A program made the position numbers and the translations under genes. Shown piece after piece: positions 37,168-50,395 of a stretch of 64,000 nt of DNA. The number at the start of each line of letters is the position of its first letter. Within the stretch, counting starts at the first letter, position 1. Origin of the DNA: Poecilobothrus nobilitatus. Taxonomy: Eukaryota > Arthropoda > Insecta > Diptera > Dolichopodidae. A model generated the notes under the pieces. It did not search any database. It saw only the letters and a list, made by a program, of their open reading frames with translations, and had not been told where the DNA came from. The stretch spans positions 315,342,018-315,406,017 of the forward strand of contig OX352772.1 in the NCBI GenBank assembly GCA_947095535.1. The letters are read 5' to 3'.

Positions 37168-37520
37168 TCAATTAGTAGTTTTTAGCATATTTTTGAATCA
37201 TTTTTAAAAAAATTTACTAATTAGTTTTACGGCGAACATCCATCTATCTATTTACAAAATTTCTACAACGTTTGAAAAAAAGAAAGCAAATTATATTACA
37301 TAATATATAGATTTCATCAAAAGTGCAATAGTTTTTAATGTAATAACAACAGATCCGAATTTATCGTTACTTTAAATCAAAAAATTAATATTGTGGTTTA
37401 AATTCCCCTCATATTTGCTAAACTCTTAAAATTTAAAATTAATATTTTAGAATGAACATAAGTTAGTCCCTTTCCGTTTGAGAGCTAAATGGGTTCCAAA
37501 TTTAGAATTTTGCTTATAAT
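37168..37520 (+). mobile_element. degenerate family C fragment
   Basis: TTTTTAGCATATTTTTGAAT, ACTAATTAGTTTTACGG, CATCTATCTATTTACAAAAT and TTCTACAACGTTTG follow the 5' end of the family in order, with heavy divergence. The GTCC run has decayed to ATCCATCTATC. Confidence 0.6.
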
Positions 37521-40500
37521 TAAGCAACTAAAGCAACTTAATCTACCTGTGGAAATTTTTTTTCAAATTTACGAAGCCAAAATTAAATTTCAATAATTCA
37601 TAATCTATTCAAGTACAAATGGTCTCAATTCATTTGATGAAATATTGATGCAATTGTTTAATTTCAATCGATTGAAATAAAAAGCCATATGCCGTTATTT
37701 TTGTTGTAAATATGACAAAAAATCATAATCATTAAAATCGTAATTATTATTTTATATCACATTTGTAATGGATTTTTTTTTAACCATTATGGCATTATGT
37801 ACTGTTGACTTAAGTCACTGCATCGAAAAATCTTATTAATTATTGAACAAAAGACAATTAGAATTTGTTACCGGAAATATCAATAATTTTATTTGAATAA
37901 GTTTAAAAAAAAAAATATTAATTATAAATAGGAGATGACAAAAATTAAAGTCTTACGTACTGGAGGTGCTGGATAACTTTTTGTTTTTTTGCTTTTTTAT
38001 TCAAATACAAAATTTTTTTTTAAATATTTGTGTAAGCATGAAAGGACAAAAAATAAAACCAAATACAGGATATATTACTCTTATGCAATTTATTCACATT
38101 TACATGTTTAATTTTAATTTCTGTTTTTCTGTTGTACTTTGTGTCATTTTTCCGTCCTTTAATTTTTATCTTTTTGTTTTGTTTATTTTTCCCGTTTTTG
38201 TTATATTTTATTCATAAGAACCGCAATGCACCATCTGGTGCCATGCTCTGTTACCACCATTTTTCATATAACATGTTTTTTTTTTGTTTTTTTTTTAATA
38301 ATTTTTTTTTTTTTTTTTTTGGTTTATTTTATTTCTTTTTTAATATGAGTGAAAATTCGAGGATATCTATAACAGTATAAACAGTAAAGAGACAGTATGT
38401 GACAAATTTTTCGAATCCATATAAAATTAAAGTAAATATAGTAAAATATTTTTTCTAATAAAGCCTTCAATTAGAATTTTTATGAAAATTATGTTTGTAG
38501 CTAATTTTGTATATATTTAATTTAGTTTTATTGGAAAGGTTTTTATTTTTTGAATATATAGGTTATATATACAGATTCGCATAAAGTCCAAATATTTTAC
38601 AAGGTGTTTCCTGAGACTAAAATTAGAAAAATTTTGTGTGGAAGAAGTCTATAATTAGTCGTTTTAGAGATATTTTGACTTTTATTAATTACCAAAAAAA
38701 CACTTAACCCAAATGCTCACTTAAAACAGAGAAACTAACTTGAAAGAAAATTCATTACTTAAAAAATAAAAATATTTAAAAAAATCTAAAATGTTCGTAT
38801 GTTTTTAGATCTAATTAATACATTAATTTAATCTAATTAATATAATAGACTCCCCTAGACTTTTTGATGCCAGCTATAGAGTTTTTAAAAATCGTATAAA
38901 TTGATTTAATTGTAAATCAAAATTAACTATAAAGCGTAAGCTAAAAGGAAACTAAAAGGATCTTTAGTTAGATCTTTTATAGATTTATTAGGAGAGCCAC
39001 ATTATCTTTTATAATTTTTTTTTTAGAAGAAATATTTTATATAATTATAATATATATTTAAAAATCAACTAATCCTTGACAAATTGCACTTAAAATTAGC
39101 GTTGATTATCGCCATAAACCATCCACGAAAAATTGAAGACAACTAATAATCAAATCGTAAAATGAGATAATATGTTTATAAAATATTAAATATACATATT
39201 TTAAATTAACATTTTTATAATAATTTTGTCAATCACTGTTTACGTATTTTATTTATGAAAGGTATTATGAAAATTATACATGCGTTTTTAGTATTATATT
39301 TCTTTTATTTTTTTCTTATTTATAAAAATTTTTTGTTTTATTTTTTTTATATCTTATCATAGATAGATACACCTCTATTAATGTAATTATAAGATACAAA
39401 ATATAGGTATATAAAATATTATTATAAAGTATCTAGCAGTAAAGTGGTGAACAAAATAAAAACAAAATAGAATAGAAACAAAAAATGTAATATATAAATA
39501 AACATTGTAAAATTAATGATAAAGGAAAGGTGAGGACATAAGGCCTAGATTTTCTCATTAAAATGAAGCAAAAAAAAAAAAAAATACTAAAAAAATTATC
39601 ATAAAGATAAATAAACATTTATAGGTGGAAGGTATAAATATAGGTACAAATGTGGATATAAGTATAAGAATGGTTAAAACAATATCAATAATATTGTAAC
39701 TACGAAGAACACCATTGTAGAAATCACAACTACTTATCCCTCTTTTTTATTTTGTGTTGTTTTTTTTTCTGTTCTTTTTTTTTTGTATATTCTACATAAC
39801 TTTTATTTATTTATGTTCTTTTTTTTTTAATACTCTTCTTTCAACCATATATGATACCATGTGTATTAATATATGCATGTTGTTATATAGGTATATGTAA
39901 TCACATTATTATGTCATTTTTCTTCTTTTTTATTGTATGATTTTATGACAGGTTAGCATATTATTAAATCTTTTTGTTTTTTTCTTGTTCTTGTTTATGT
40001 TGTAGGCTCTTATTTATGTATAACACCATTATAAAAACGTAATTCTCTTATATATATATATATAAAAGTATATGCATATATAGCTGTTACAACACCTATG
40101 TACCCGTTTTGATATCTTATAGTACATAAAATACAATTAAATCATAATATAATACTGAACATAATTTCACACCAAATAAAAATGTTCTGGTATTTTTAAT
40201 AATATAAGAACTTATATTCTGATCTCATTCGATTTTTTTTTTTTTTCTTTATTTTAATTAAAAACTACAATTTGAATTTTGACTGTCCATATAAAGATTT
40301 TTCAGTTTATTTTGTTTCTTATATCCATCAAAAATTACTAAAAGGGAATTTATCTTATTATTTTTCATAAAAGTTATTACGTTAAAGTTTAAATTAATTA
40401 TTTTAGACTTAGATAGACTTAGATATTTTAGACTTTTTTTGATTTCTTTTTTTTTGAGAAGAGGAGGAATATTGTGAAAAGTATATATTAAAAGTCACCC

Positions 40501-41130
40501 ATAGAGATGGTCCTTTTATCATGTTCAACCAAAATTTAGTTGAACAAACTTTAACACAAAATGTACAGTTTGATTTTCGGCAAAAGAATGCGAAAACTTT
40601 TCGACAATTCAAACAAAATAACTAGAAGTGTTGAATATTTAAGAAATGTCTAGTATATAATTTCTATCTATGTCTATTTTAATTTATTGTGACAATATTA
40701 TTCATAGGAAAAGGAGGGAAAAGCAGAATGTTGAAGGCTTTAGTTGTTATTTTATTAATAATATGCCTATTAATTAACTTACTATACAGTTTTGACTATA
40801 ATATATCTGAAATTTGAAATGATTTCACTTTATACCTTAGATTGTAAATAAAAAAAAAATCTTCTTTCCCCATATGTGGAATTTCCCCAATAATATATGT
40901 GAAACTCCTATAATATATTTATTAATTTAGCTAAATTATCTTAATTTTCTACACCACTATGTAAAATACCTAATTTAGATACTAATTATTGTATTAATTA
41001 AATGCATATCATTCAATAAATGATAAATTATAATAGTGACATTATTTTGGACGTTAACAGACGTTATTTTGGTTAAAGCAGGGTATTATGTTTCTGAAAA
41101 TATAAATACATACCATTAAATTAAAATCAC
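37521..41130. other. AT-rich DNA with poly-T tracts, no supported gene
   Basis: Poly-T tracts (for example 38302-38320) create Phe-rich spurious frames at 37966-38380 and 39433-39618. A GC-richer patch at 38219-38262 includes a GCACC/GGTGC hairpin. A short tandem of TAGACTTAGA lies at about 40405-40425. No exon, RNA gene or transposon was recognised. Confidence 0.55.
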
Positions 41131-41212
41131 TTATGCTACCTGTACAGGATTTGAATCCGCACTCCTTCGCTTAATAAGCCACATGATTAACCGATAGGTC
41201 GTCGAGGTTTAA
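41131..41212 (-). mobile_element. degenerate tRNA-like SINE head (copy 7)
   Basis: On the minus strand, ACCTCGACGACCTATCGGTT aligns with the SINE head and A box, and GGAGTGCGGATTCAAATCC with the B-box region (GGGAGTGTGGGTTCGAATCC in copy 3), followed by a CATAAG remnant. The middle of the head is shorter and the tail is missing. Confidence 0.55.
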
Positions 41213-44200
41213 TTTTCTCTCCAACTTTTATAAGCGCGTTACACAAGAATTGAATACTTTTTTATATAAGTATTATAAATTGCATACTTTTAGGATGACA
41301 TAAAAAAATAAACACTTAAAAACGTGATGAAAGAGTTATAATTTAATTTTCTGATAGCAAACATTCTACAGAAATTGCTTATAACAAATAAAACATAAAA
41401 AAAAATCATATATAAATACTGTTAAATTGTTTCCATTTCGAAAATAAAAGAACAAAAAAGAAATGAACAGAAGTAAAAACAGGATTCAAAAAGATTGCAA
41501 AATCGTTAATTGGAAATATCCGCAACATGAAACTAACATGAAAATAACGCAAGGAGATGTTCAACAAGGAATATCCGTAGAATTAATGTGTTGTTATCTC
41601 TCTTCTCTTTTTTTGTTAACTTAAAAAAAAAAATAATCTACCTGTATTTACCTATTTATTATTTTAATTTTTTTCTACTCACTTCTACACACTATTAATG
41701 TCCTTACATATTACTATAACAGATATCTGTAATTGAAACAACGTTATTTTCATTTTGTCAAATGGTTTATAAAAAAAAAAAAAAAATTATTATTAAAACG
41801 AATACATTTACAATTTTTAGATTAAATTTTTTTTAAGGACATTACATATAATTGATTCAATTAAAGTTTCAACACAATTTTTTTTTTGTTTTTATAATAT
41901 TACTTTACTTAAGCTAATTAAAAACATAAAGAATTTAAATTCAACTTAAAATTTCAGTATACACACTCATATATTATACAATTTGCATTTTGCATTATTA
42001 ATTTAACATAAATTATTTCATTCATATACAAAGTATATATAAATGAAATCATACATATGGACAAGGATCAAATTTATGACTACATCTTTTAGATCATAAA
42101 AAAACAAAAAAAAACGTTAATACAAAACTTTGGATATTATTTTGAACTGAAGGTTATTTAGTGTCAGAGTCCACAGAACTCTAACGGTTTCAATTAAAAT
42201 GAAAAACCAAAATAAAAAAAAAAAATTAAATTTAAACGATGAGTAAAAAGAATACTAGGGTTTGAAAAACAAACGAGGTAAAAATGTCAGCATGAAATTG
42301 ATTTCATGACAGGTTTTTATGGTATATTATAACAACAGTTTCATTTTAAATATATTTTTTTTTTTTGTTTTTAAAGGACACATGCAATTGGTTAAATGCA
42401 CCAAATAGAATGTAAATGACACCATTTTACAAAAACATTTACAAAAAACACAAAAAAAACTAAAAATAATTACTAAATTTAAAATATAATTTTAATAAAT
42501 AATTTTCATGGACAAAAATGAGAACGAATAATTTAAATAGTTTTAATGAATGGTTTTCAGGTGATGATATTTGATTATTAGTTGAATAAATATTCACTCT
42601 TCGGAATGTACAAAAAAATACTTAAAATAATTATTAGCACATTTTTCAATTAAATGATAAAATTGATATAGAGGAATAGTTTTATAATGATTGTGCCAGA
42701 TTACTAATTGACTAATTTAATTAATTAATACAATAAGTTTGATAATAAGTTTGATTGTAAAAAGCAATTTTAGTATTAACTGACATTTTTTGCTTGAAAA
42801 AAATGTAAACCCTTATTTTAAATGGATTATATTATGTTCAGCATATTTAAATTTTAAAATTTTAAAGCATTTAATAAATATAATTTTATGTACTTTCTTG
42901 CTTTATATTCTGATTTTGTCCTTCAATTTTTGTCCAACTTTTATGCGAACTGTGAACATTCCGATTTTGATTAACATATGGGCTCGAGCGGAGAATTTAA
43001 GAGAAATTAAGGCTATCAGCTTAAGAGAAAATAAAAAAATATTACTATTTTATGGTGGTAAAAGGATTGAAAATCGGGTAAAAAACCATTAAGAGTATAA
43101 TATATAAAATTTCCAAAATTTTACAAATCTTAGGACTACTATTGATATTTATATTTTCTTTAAGGTCTTTTGTTTTGAACTTATATGGCTGTGGGCCACG
43201 GTTAAGAATATTAAAATCAATTGATTTTTAAGTGTAAAATATGAAATGTATTTAAAATTGAAAAATGAATATAGAAAAACTAACTACACTTGTAAATTTG
43301 GCTTAAACTATAAAGAAAATAAACTGATGTGATGTCTATATAACATCAAATGGCTTATAAACAATTGAAATTTAGTTGAATCAGAAACTTTTTTTTTAAA
43401 GAATTACGAAAACCTTATAAGGATAATTATATGACCACTAACATTCAGAATCTGTTATAATAATTTAAGTTAAGAAAATATTATTATAAAATTAAAAATA
43501 ATAAAAATCCTTGTAAATTAAATAATTAAATAAAATTGAATTAAATTTACGCTACTTATTATAAATAAAGTGACTAACTAATTAATTAACTTATTAATCA
43601 CCCCGTAAAGAAGAACAAAAACAATATGTCTTTATTTAAATTTTTATTTTCATTCGAAACGATTTTCTTTCAATCTATAGATACACCTATAATGAATGAT
43701 AAAACTGTATTCATATAAGTGCAAAATACTTTTAAGTTAAAGTGTTTAATTAAATTTCGTAGAATTCATGTTGATTTAATTAAATTGAAAAATCAATTTT
43801 AATTTTATTATACATTCAAATCGAATACGTTTAATATGGTTTCAATTAGTCAATTAATTAATTTTATGAAATAGCAAAATATTTTTAATTGAATATCCTT
43901 GATCATTAATACAAAGAAAAACAAAAAAAAAATTTTAATATAATAGGTAGATACATATAAGTATCTAAATATCATATCAATAAACTGTTCTTATATTTTC
44001 ATATTATTTTGATAAAATATGAAATTAAGTTTTATACAAGAAATAAAATTTAAAAGGACGATAAAAGTAATAAATTCTAATTGTTATGATATTAAAAGTA
44101 AATGTTAAGTCTGCAGTATATTTTTTTTTGTGAAAAGAATTTGTTTTTCAACTACACGCCATCATTTTTTTAAGGAAGAGTTGATCTTGTAAATATAGAA

Positions 44201-44275
44201 TTTTATTATTTGTGTCTAATGTCTAACAATGCTCCTTAAATCCTTAAATCTGTTATATGTAAGAAAAGAAATTTT
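41213..44275. other. AT-rich DNA, no supported gene
   Basis: A 100-codon frame at 42790-43092 is partly hydrophobic and ends with a basic stretch (MRTVNIPILINIWARAENLR). It has no recognisable domain or splice context and is probably chance. No repeats were recognised. Confidence 0.5.
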
Positions 44276-44475
44276 CTGAAGAACTTTTGAATCTCTTTAT
44301 TTGGCAACTTTCAAGATTCTACCTTCACTATTTATTGTGTTATAGTGCGGATGGACGGACATATAATTCGGGTAATACAGTTCAGAATTCGATTCTAAAC
44401 AAGAAATATTAAATACGTTCCCATATCTCTGACCTCATTTAAGGCGTGACATAAGTTCCTAATAGCAAATATATT
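44276..44475 (-). mobile_element. degenerate family B (INE-1-like) fragment
   Basis: GTGCGGATGGACGGACATAT, CAGTTCAGAATTCGATTCT and TTAAGGCGTGACATAAG follow the head of the element in reverse. They correspond to the GTCC run, the AGAATCGAATTCTGAG core and the TGTGACACCTTAA segment. The ends have decayed. Confidence 0.6.
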
Positions 44476-44719
44476 TAAAAACTACGCTCGCATATATAGA
44501 TATAAAAATGTACTTAAGTAATTTTATGAAATTCTTTAACCTCTGTTTTCTATATAAATAATATACTATTTCATAGTTTATTCCATCTAGACTATAGTTT
44601 GTATAAATAATTATAATTTTTTTTTTTATATTAGGAGTAAGTTTTCTATAGTTTTATTTTATATCTTTAACTTTAGATGGATTTATTTAATGTCGGATAA
44701 CAATATGGGTACCCCGAAC

Positions 44720-44936
44720 AGTCAGTAAGATTTAATTTTAGATTTTATTTTAGAGCGAAAAAGTTTAAATATTTGCACCACAACCCTAACTTGGCGGCCC
44801 GTTAAAACAAAATGGTTAGCCCAGAAATACTCGCTTTATATACCATGATGATCATATACATTGATGATCATATACGTTGAGCAGTTTATGAGTCTATAAA
44901 TCACAAACATCCGCTTTTATATATATAGATAAGCAC
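44720..44936 (-). mobile_element. Helitron-like repeat fragment with TCTATATATATAAAA end
   Basis: On the minus strand it begins TTATCTATATATATAAAAGC, followed by GGATGTTTGTGATTTATAGA and CTCATAAACTGCTCAACG. This layout (TCTATATATATAAAA, a TTTGT-rich stretch, TATAGACTC.TAAACT) is common at one end of insect Helitrons. A short duplication of TTGATGATCATATAC-type sequence lies at about 44847-44880. No coding part is present. Confidence 0.5.
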
Positions 44937-46550
44937 TTAATATTCATTTTAACAAATTTAATTTAAAAAACTTCTCAAAATAAAATTCATTTTAATTTTT
45001 ATCTAAAATGAACACAGTTTTTCTATTTTCGTATCTTTTCCAAAAGATTAAATTGTTTTCTGAAAGGTTAAAAGTTAAATTTTATTCCAAAGATAAAAAA
45101 ATAACAAATTAATTGCAATGAATTATTTAATTTAACTTTGTAATGTTTTGAAAAGAATAATAAAACAGACTTTCTTCTTAATCTTAATATAAAAAAAAAC
45201 AAGAAAAACATTTAACCTCATAAACTAGAACATAACCTAAAAATATAAGGCTTTCTCCATTATTATAAGAAATGTAAAGAAATGTTTTTTTTTTTTTTTT
45301 GTAAATTAAATCTAAGTTTCTTTTTCTTTTGTTTGTATTCTAATTATCAAACAAAGGACTTTCAATTAAGTTTAGATCTTAAACAGTACATTAGTATTAA
45401 AAATTTATATATATGAGCATTTATATATTCTAAATATTTATATATTGCTTTATATAAATATAACCTTTCTTCTTATACTTTTACTTTTTTTATTTGTATT
45501 TGTGTATGTGTGTGTGTGTGTGTTTTTTTTTTTTACTTTAAATACATGTTTTCCTTTTTGGCAAATACAGTAATAATATTATATTTAAAGTTTTGAAATT
45601 AACTGTCCGTTTACTGAGATAAAATATTGGCACAACCATACTACACAAAAACGAAAACATGACATTTAAAAATTAAAAATTTTGTCGAATTTAATTACAT
45701 CATTTTTAAATCCAACTTCAGTTTATACGGTGAGGGCAATTTGGATCTTCAAACATAATTATTTTATTCTTTCTTTCATTCATTCCTGAAAACCATTGAA
45801 GGGTATTCGAATACCAAATTTCATTTTATCTTATTTAGCCTTTTGAAACAGAAGAAATTGTGGACGTATATCATATTCCACGTATTTCCTCATTTCTTTA
45901 ATTCCTATTCCTTTTTTTGATATTTTTCCAATTTCTCAAACCAAACAGTACATTGTACTATGGGTTGTAACCTAACGTTTGCTTTAAAAGGAAGATGGAA
46001 TTTAGTTGGTTCTAGTCCAACATTATCAAAGATATTTCGCGCATTAATCTCCTTTGTGTTTTTCGAGATTCCCACCTACTATTACAAAAAAAAAAAACAT
46101 ATATTGATACAGATACACACATCCATACCCACTCACAAACCCCTTTCCCAAAAAAAATGTTTTCACATGTTCTGTATTTATTAGATATTATAAGGATAAA
46201 GTGTAATATATCAAAAAAAAAATTACAATAACGGTAAAACTATAATTATAGTTACGGTAAAAGTAAATTAATTTTTTTTATTATTTTTTATTTATTTTCT
46301 TTTTATTTTAGTTTTTTTTTTTTTTATTATTATTTTGATTTCTCTTTCTAACCCAGTATTAATAAATTGTTGTAATCTAAATTTGCTTAACAAACATTTT
46401 GTTGTACGTTTATGAATTTTTAAAAATGCACAAATATATACAGATATTTATAATCCTTTATTATTATTAGAAGGACAAAAATAAAAGAAAAATTAAAAAC
46501 TAAGAGAAAAAAACAAATAGGCATAGTAAAAACAGCAATTACTTATGAAT
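44937..46550. other. AT-rich DNA with a (TG)n tract, no supported gene
   Basis: A (TG)n tract lies at 45501-45522. A frame at 45960-46184 starts MGCNLTFALKGRWNLVGSS but soon becomes low-complexity; no domain was recognised. Confidence 0.55.
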
Positions 46551-46870
46551 GGGTAATATAAATATATTTATATATACGTAATATATATATATACACACAT
46601 ATATATATATATACATATAAATATACATATATATATATTATATACATAATGTTTATTAAAATTTATAGAAATATAATATAGTCTATAGATTTATACACCC
46701 AAATAAGTATTCACTTATCATAGTTTTTTTTTTGTATTTTATTATGATGTACTATCATAATTTTATTATATATATATAGGTATATATACGTATTACATAA
46801 AGCATATTAAATTTTTTTTTTTTTTTTTTTGAGTATTATATTATTTTAATTCTATATGTATACATTATGT

Positions 46871-46901
<31 letters not shown>

Positions 46902-47160
46902 GGATACGGATATTATTATATATTTAAACAGTAAATATATCTAGGATGTAATGAAAAACAAATAATACACCATTTTAATTAAAATAAATGCAAATATTTA
47001 CATATATTACGCAATATATCCCTTGAGGTGAACATATCCAAATAACTAATAATAATTTCCATTAAGTTTATACTATAAGCTCTTTTATAATATATAGTAA
47101 TATATACATATCTATATACCACACATATATATATATATATATATATATTAATGAATTTGT
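46551..47160. repeat. cluster of (TA)n tracts
   Basis: Interrupted (TA)n or (ATAC)n tracts at about 46561-46640, 46766-46790, 46870-46895 and 47124-47149, with poly-T at 46812-46830 between them. The 61-residue frame at 46979-47164 is an artefact of the TA run. Confidence 0.85.
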
Positions 47161-47489
47161 ACATTACAATATGAATGTGTGATATACAATATGATGTATA
47201 TAAAAAAAAAAAACTTACGCATATAATGTAAATTTTTATCTACATATACCTATATAGATTTTTTAAACAAAAAAAAAGAAAATAAGATAATTCAAAGCCA
47301 TTTATCTGGGATGTTACCATTTTTTATATGATGGTAATTATAATATAGGTATCAAAAGAATTATTTTGCTTCAAAAATTTAAATTGGTCACCAGCACCAC
47401 ATCATTATGTGGGTTTTACTTTTTTTTGACATATTATTTGATTTTTTTCGTTATCTAAGATTATATAGAAATTTTTCGATTTATTTTAT
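47161..47489. other. AT-rich spacer
   Basis: Nothing recognised. Confidence 0.6.
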
Positions 47490-47640
47490 ACTTCACAGAT
47501 GATATTTTTTTTTAATTTGAAGTAAAAGACTATTCGACAGTTTAAACTAGAAGTTTTCTAAGCAATTCAACACTATATGCAGAATAGTTCAGTAGTGTTA
47601 AAGGGTAAAACATACCTAAAATAAAATAAAATCGCTTACA
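47490..47640 (+). repeat. dispersed repeat, copy a (pairs with 47960-48115)
   Basis: TTTAAACTAGAAGTTTTCTA, AGCAATTCAACACTATATGC, TTCAGTAGTGTTAAAGG and ACATACCTAAAATAAAAT recur in the same order at 47990-48110. The family is unrecognised and shows no coding. Confidence 0.65.
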
Positions 47641-47734
47641 AGAGCATTTTGTTTTTAAAGATAGGTACAATTGTTGGTAACTTGAATGATAATTCGTATG
47701 CATTAATTTCTTAATAAGGTTAACTTAAAAAGTT

Positions 47735-47892
47735 ACAAGAAAATTGCACAACCTTTCCTTTTCAGGCGTGAATGTAAATGTCGTAAACATCATAAGAATT
47801 ATTCTTATGATGTGTGTTAGATTCGAACCTACACTCCCTGGGTGTTTACAGCGTATTTTATACGTTCTTACCCACTAGTCCAGCAAGGCCCC
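47735..47892 (-). mobile_element. tRNA-derived SINE (copy 3), full head, 3' truncated
   Basis: The minus strand reads GGGGCCTTGCTGGACTAGTG (A box), CGTATAAAATACGCTG, GGAGTGTAGGTTCGAATCT (B box near 47816-47826), then an ATCATAAGAA/TTCTTATGAT hairpin and CACGCCTGAAAAGGAAAGG. The CACATTTATGTGG tail and poly-A are missing. This copy best shows the tRNA-like head. It lies between the two copies of the 47490/47960 repeat. Confidence 0.8.
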
Positions 47893-47959
47893 TCTTTAAA
47901 AATTTTCATTATAAAAAAAGATTTTACGGGGATTTTTCCAAATGATGATGATTTTTATA

Positions 47960-48115
47960 AAATTTTATTTAACTATAAGAGAAAAAGTATAAGAAGAAAA
48001 GAAAGCTTAAACTAGAAACTACCTAGGCAATCTAACACTACATGCCTACTGAAGAGTTCAGTAGTATTGAATGACGAAACACACTTAAAATAAAGCTATT
48101 GTTGTTTATTTGTCA
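47960..48115 (+). repeat. dispersed repeat, copy b, with hairpin
   Basis: CTTAAACTAGAAACTACCTA, GGCAATCTAACACTACATGC and a perfect hairpin CTACTGAAgagTTCAGTAG (48046-48064) parallel the copy at 47490-47640. The hairpin is decayed in that copy. Confidence 0.65.
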
Positions 48116-48189
48116 TCAACACAATAATTACATGTGTTGTAGACTAGTATTATAAATTGTATCGATCACAATTTAAGCAATTCAAGATC

Positions 48190-48370
48190 TAATAAAACTT
48201 AGTACTGTCTCTCGTAGTAATTGATTCAGAATTTTTGAGATAAATATTATAATGATAAGAATATATTTCTAACGTATTCTAACTCCTTGTAATCATAACA
48301 TTCCATTTTTCTAGCGTACTATACTTCTTGTTAAAACACGTACGTGAAGTGTATACAAGCTTATCAGCCT
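48190..48370 (+). repeat. dispersed repeat, copy 2 (pairs with 23555-23700)
   Basis: CTTAGTACTGTCTCTCGTA, AAGAATATATTTC and ATTCCATTTTTCTAGCGTAC followed by CTTCTTGTT match the 23-kb copy in order. It may belong with the neighbouring 47960 repeat in one longer element. Confidence 0.5.
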
Positions 48371-49290
48371 ATAATAATTAAAAAAATTACCGAGCGGGAA
48401 CAAGAATATTTTTCTACCCAAAAGAAGTTGGTGTTACAAAAGTTAAGATTGCGCACACCTGTTTTGAAAGTGCATATATTTACTTAAGAAACATTTGAGT
48501 GATTTTCAAGCATTATTTGTAATATTGTCTTGTCGCTGATAAGTACTCTTTGTACTCATTTATATTTTTAGTGGCATATTGTTTTTTTTTTTTTATAAGT
48601 ATCTTTTATTCTACTTGATAAAAAATATTACAGGAACTTTCACTTACTCGTTTTGTAATTTTTTTTTTTATAATTTTTATGTTTTTAGTACCTAATTTAG
48701 TTTAAGGTTGCTTTATTATAGGTTAAGAAGACTTAACATTAGAATACACATTGTAACTAATGTTATAAATTATTTAATAGCTTAAAAATGTAAAAAATTA
48801 CTGTTCACCTTTTTTCCATTTTAATTTTTATTTTTCTTTCCACTCTTTCATTCTTTACCCGACAGTTATATAAAGGATATACCTAAGGATATTTCCTCCA
48901 ATACCCACAATTTGTAAAATTTTTTCTATAAAAATAACAATAATTTAAATTTGAAACAGGATAATCTTGGAATATTTTTTCTTATTTTCATAATGAAAAT
49001 TTCCAGTTTATGATAGTGTAAAATCCCTTTTTTGTGCATATTTTAATTTTTGTTTTTATCATATTTCTTTGCTATTTCCTAGATGCCGTTATTATAACTT
49101 AAAACGATTTATCTTTAGATAAAAATAATATTTTATAAAAATGATAAGTGACGTTAACTTAAATAGGTCTGACGACGGATGGAAAAAAAATTTTTGATTT
49201 TAAATCTATGCTGTATAAAGGGTACATTTTTACCATTTACATGAAAAAAATAGTATAAAATGATTTTTCCATCAGTTTAAATAAAAAAAT
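48371..49290. other. AT-rich DNA, nothing recognised
   Basis: No frame, RNA gene or repeat was recognised. Confidence 0.6.
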
Positions 49291-49813
49291 AAACAAGACA
49301 GAATGTAAAACAACGGTTTTTAAAAGCGCACACTTCCAAAAGATGGTACAAACTATTTAAAATTATGACTTGCATCAAAATTCAAAACTGGAAAATTTCA
49401 TATAAGAAAAAATGTGAAAATAGGACTTTTTTGCAATTTATACAGGTTACATGTGTTTAAAATAGCAAATTTTCAATTTCAACAACCATAACACCTCATA
49501 AAGTCAAAAAATATTTTCTGAGGAAACTTAATTCTCAATCCATTCTCAAGCCCCATCCATTACCGTGCTTTTTCGCTTTTTCAAAGTTTGAGGAGCTATT
49601 ATAGCTATAGCTCCGTAATGGATGGAGCTACATGAAAAAGTTTTTCATTCATTTTTTTATGAGACAACATTCATTTTTTTATGAGACCTTTAAGATCTTT
49701 AACGGTGTAACAGTTTTGTAAACAGACGAACAAACTGATAGATGGACGGACGGACAGAGCGAAACTAATAGGCACAGTTTTTCAATTTTTTTTTGGAAAT
49801 GCGCTAAAAAATG
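49291..49813 (-). mobile_element. family C repeat, internally deleted
   Basis: Both ends are present. On the minus strand it starts TTTTTTAGCGCATTTCCAAA with GTCCGTCCGTCCATC and ends with GGAAGTGTGCGC, the AAACCGTTG hairpin remnant and CATTCTGTCTTGTTT. Much of the core, including the ACCGTTATGTGAAAACC segment, is missing. A segment with TTTTTTATGAGAC is duplicated near 49654-49687. Confidence 0.8.
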
Positions 49814-50395
49814 GTTTTGAAGAGGCAATAGAAAATCATTTGAAAATAATTTACATTCAAAAATTTTAAAATACTTTTTCTTTTTCAGGATGTGTACCAA
49901 GAGATGTATAAAACGTATAAAAAGTATAAAACTTTATATAAATGGATAATGGTTTTAAAATTTTATTTTATTAGTTTTTTCTGTTTTTTAAATCTGAAGT
50001 TACCATAAAATGTATTAAATTTGAATTTGTTTTATTTTAAATTTAAGAAAATCTTGCAAGTTTATTTTTTTTTATAGTTTGATAAAAAAGAAGGATATAT
50101 CCAATGATAAGTAATTTAATCTATTTGACTCAATCAAAAGAACATTTAGGTATTCCCCCCAGAAAAAAATACCAGATTATATTTCAATTCTCAAATTTTT
50201 AAAAGTAAAAATAAAAAATTTTGAATTTAACTCTCAATTTCCACAAAAAAAAAACAAATGTTTGACTATTTCAACAATAAATAAATTGTCTTTCGGCATT
50301 TCATATCTATTTTGTAGAACTAAAAAGAAATATACAAAAGAAAATAAATTTAGTAAAATTGATTTAAATAACAATAAAACTAAAACTCTAAAACA
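49814..50395. other. AT-rich spacer
   Basis: Nothing recognised. A frame at 50234-50440 overlaps the following SINE head and is not a gene. Confidence 0.6.

Noticed and set aside
38219..38262. GC-richer patch with a GCACC/GGTGC hairpin as a possible exon or regulatory site
   Set aside because: Too short, no open frame or splice pattern, and surrounded by poly-T.
41131..41212. Functional tRNA gene on the minus strand
   Set aside because: The head cannot form a good acceptor stem and aligns better with the local SINE family head than with a genuine tRNA.
42790..43092. 100-residue open frame with a hydrophobic stretch and a basic end
   Set aside because: No recognisable domain. Hydrophobicity follows from T-rich codons, and no supporting signals were found.
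47390..47415. CACCACATCATTATGTGGG as a SINE tail
   Set aside because: Matches only the short CACAT..ATGTGG palindrome, with none of the adjoining SINE sequence.
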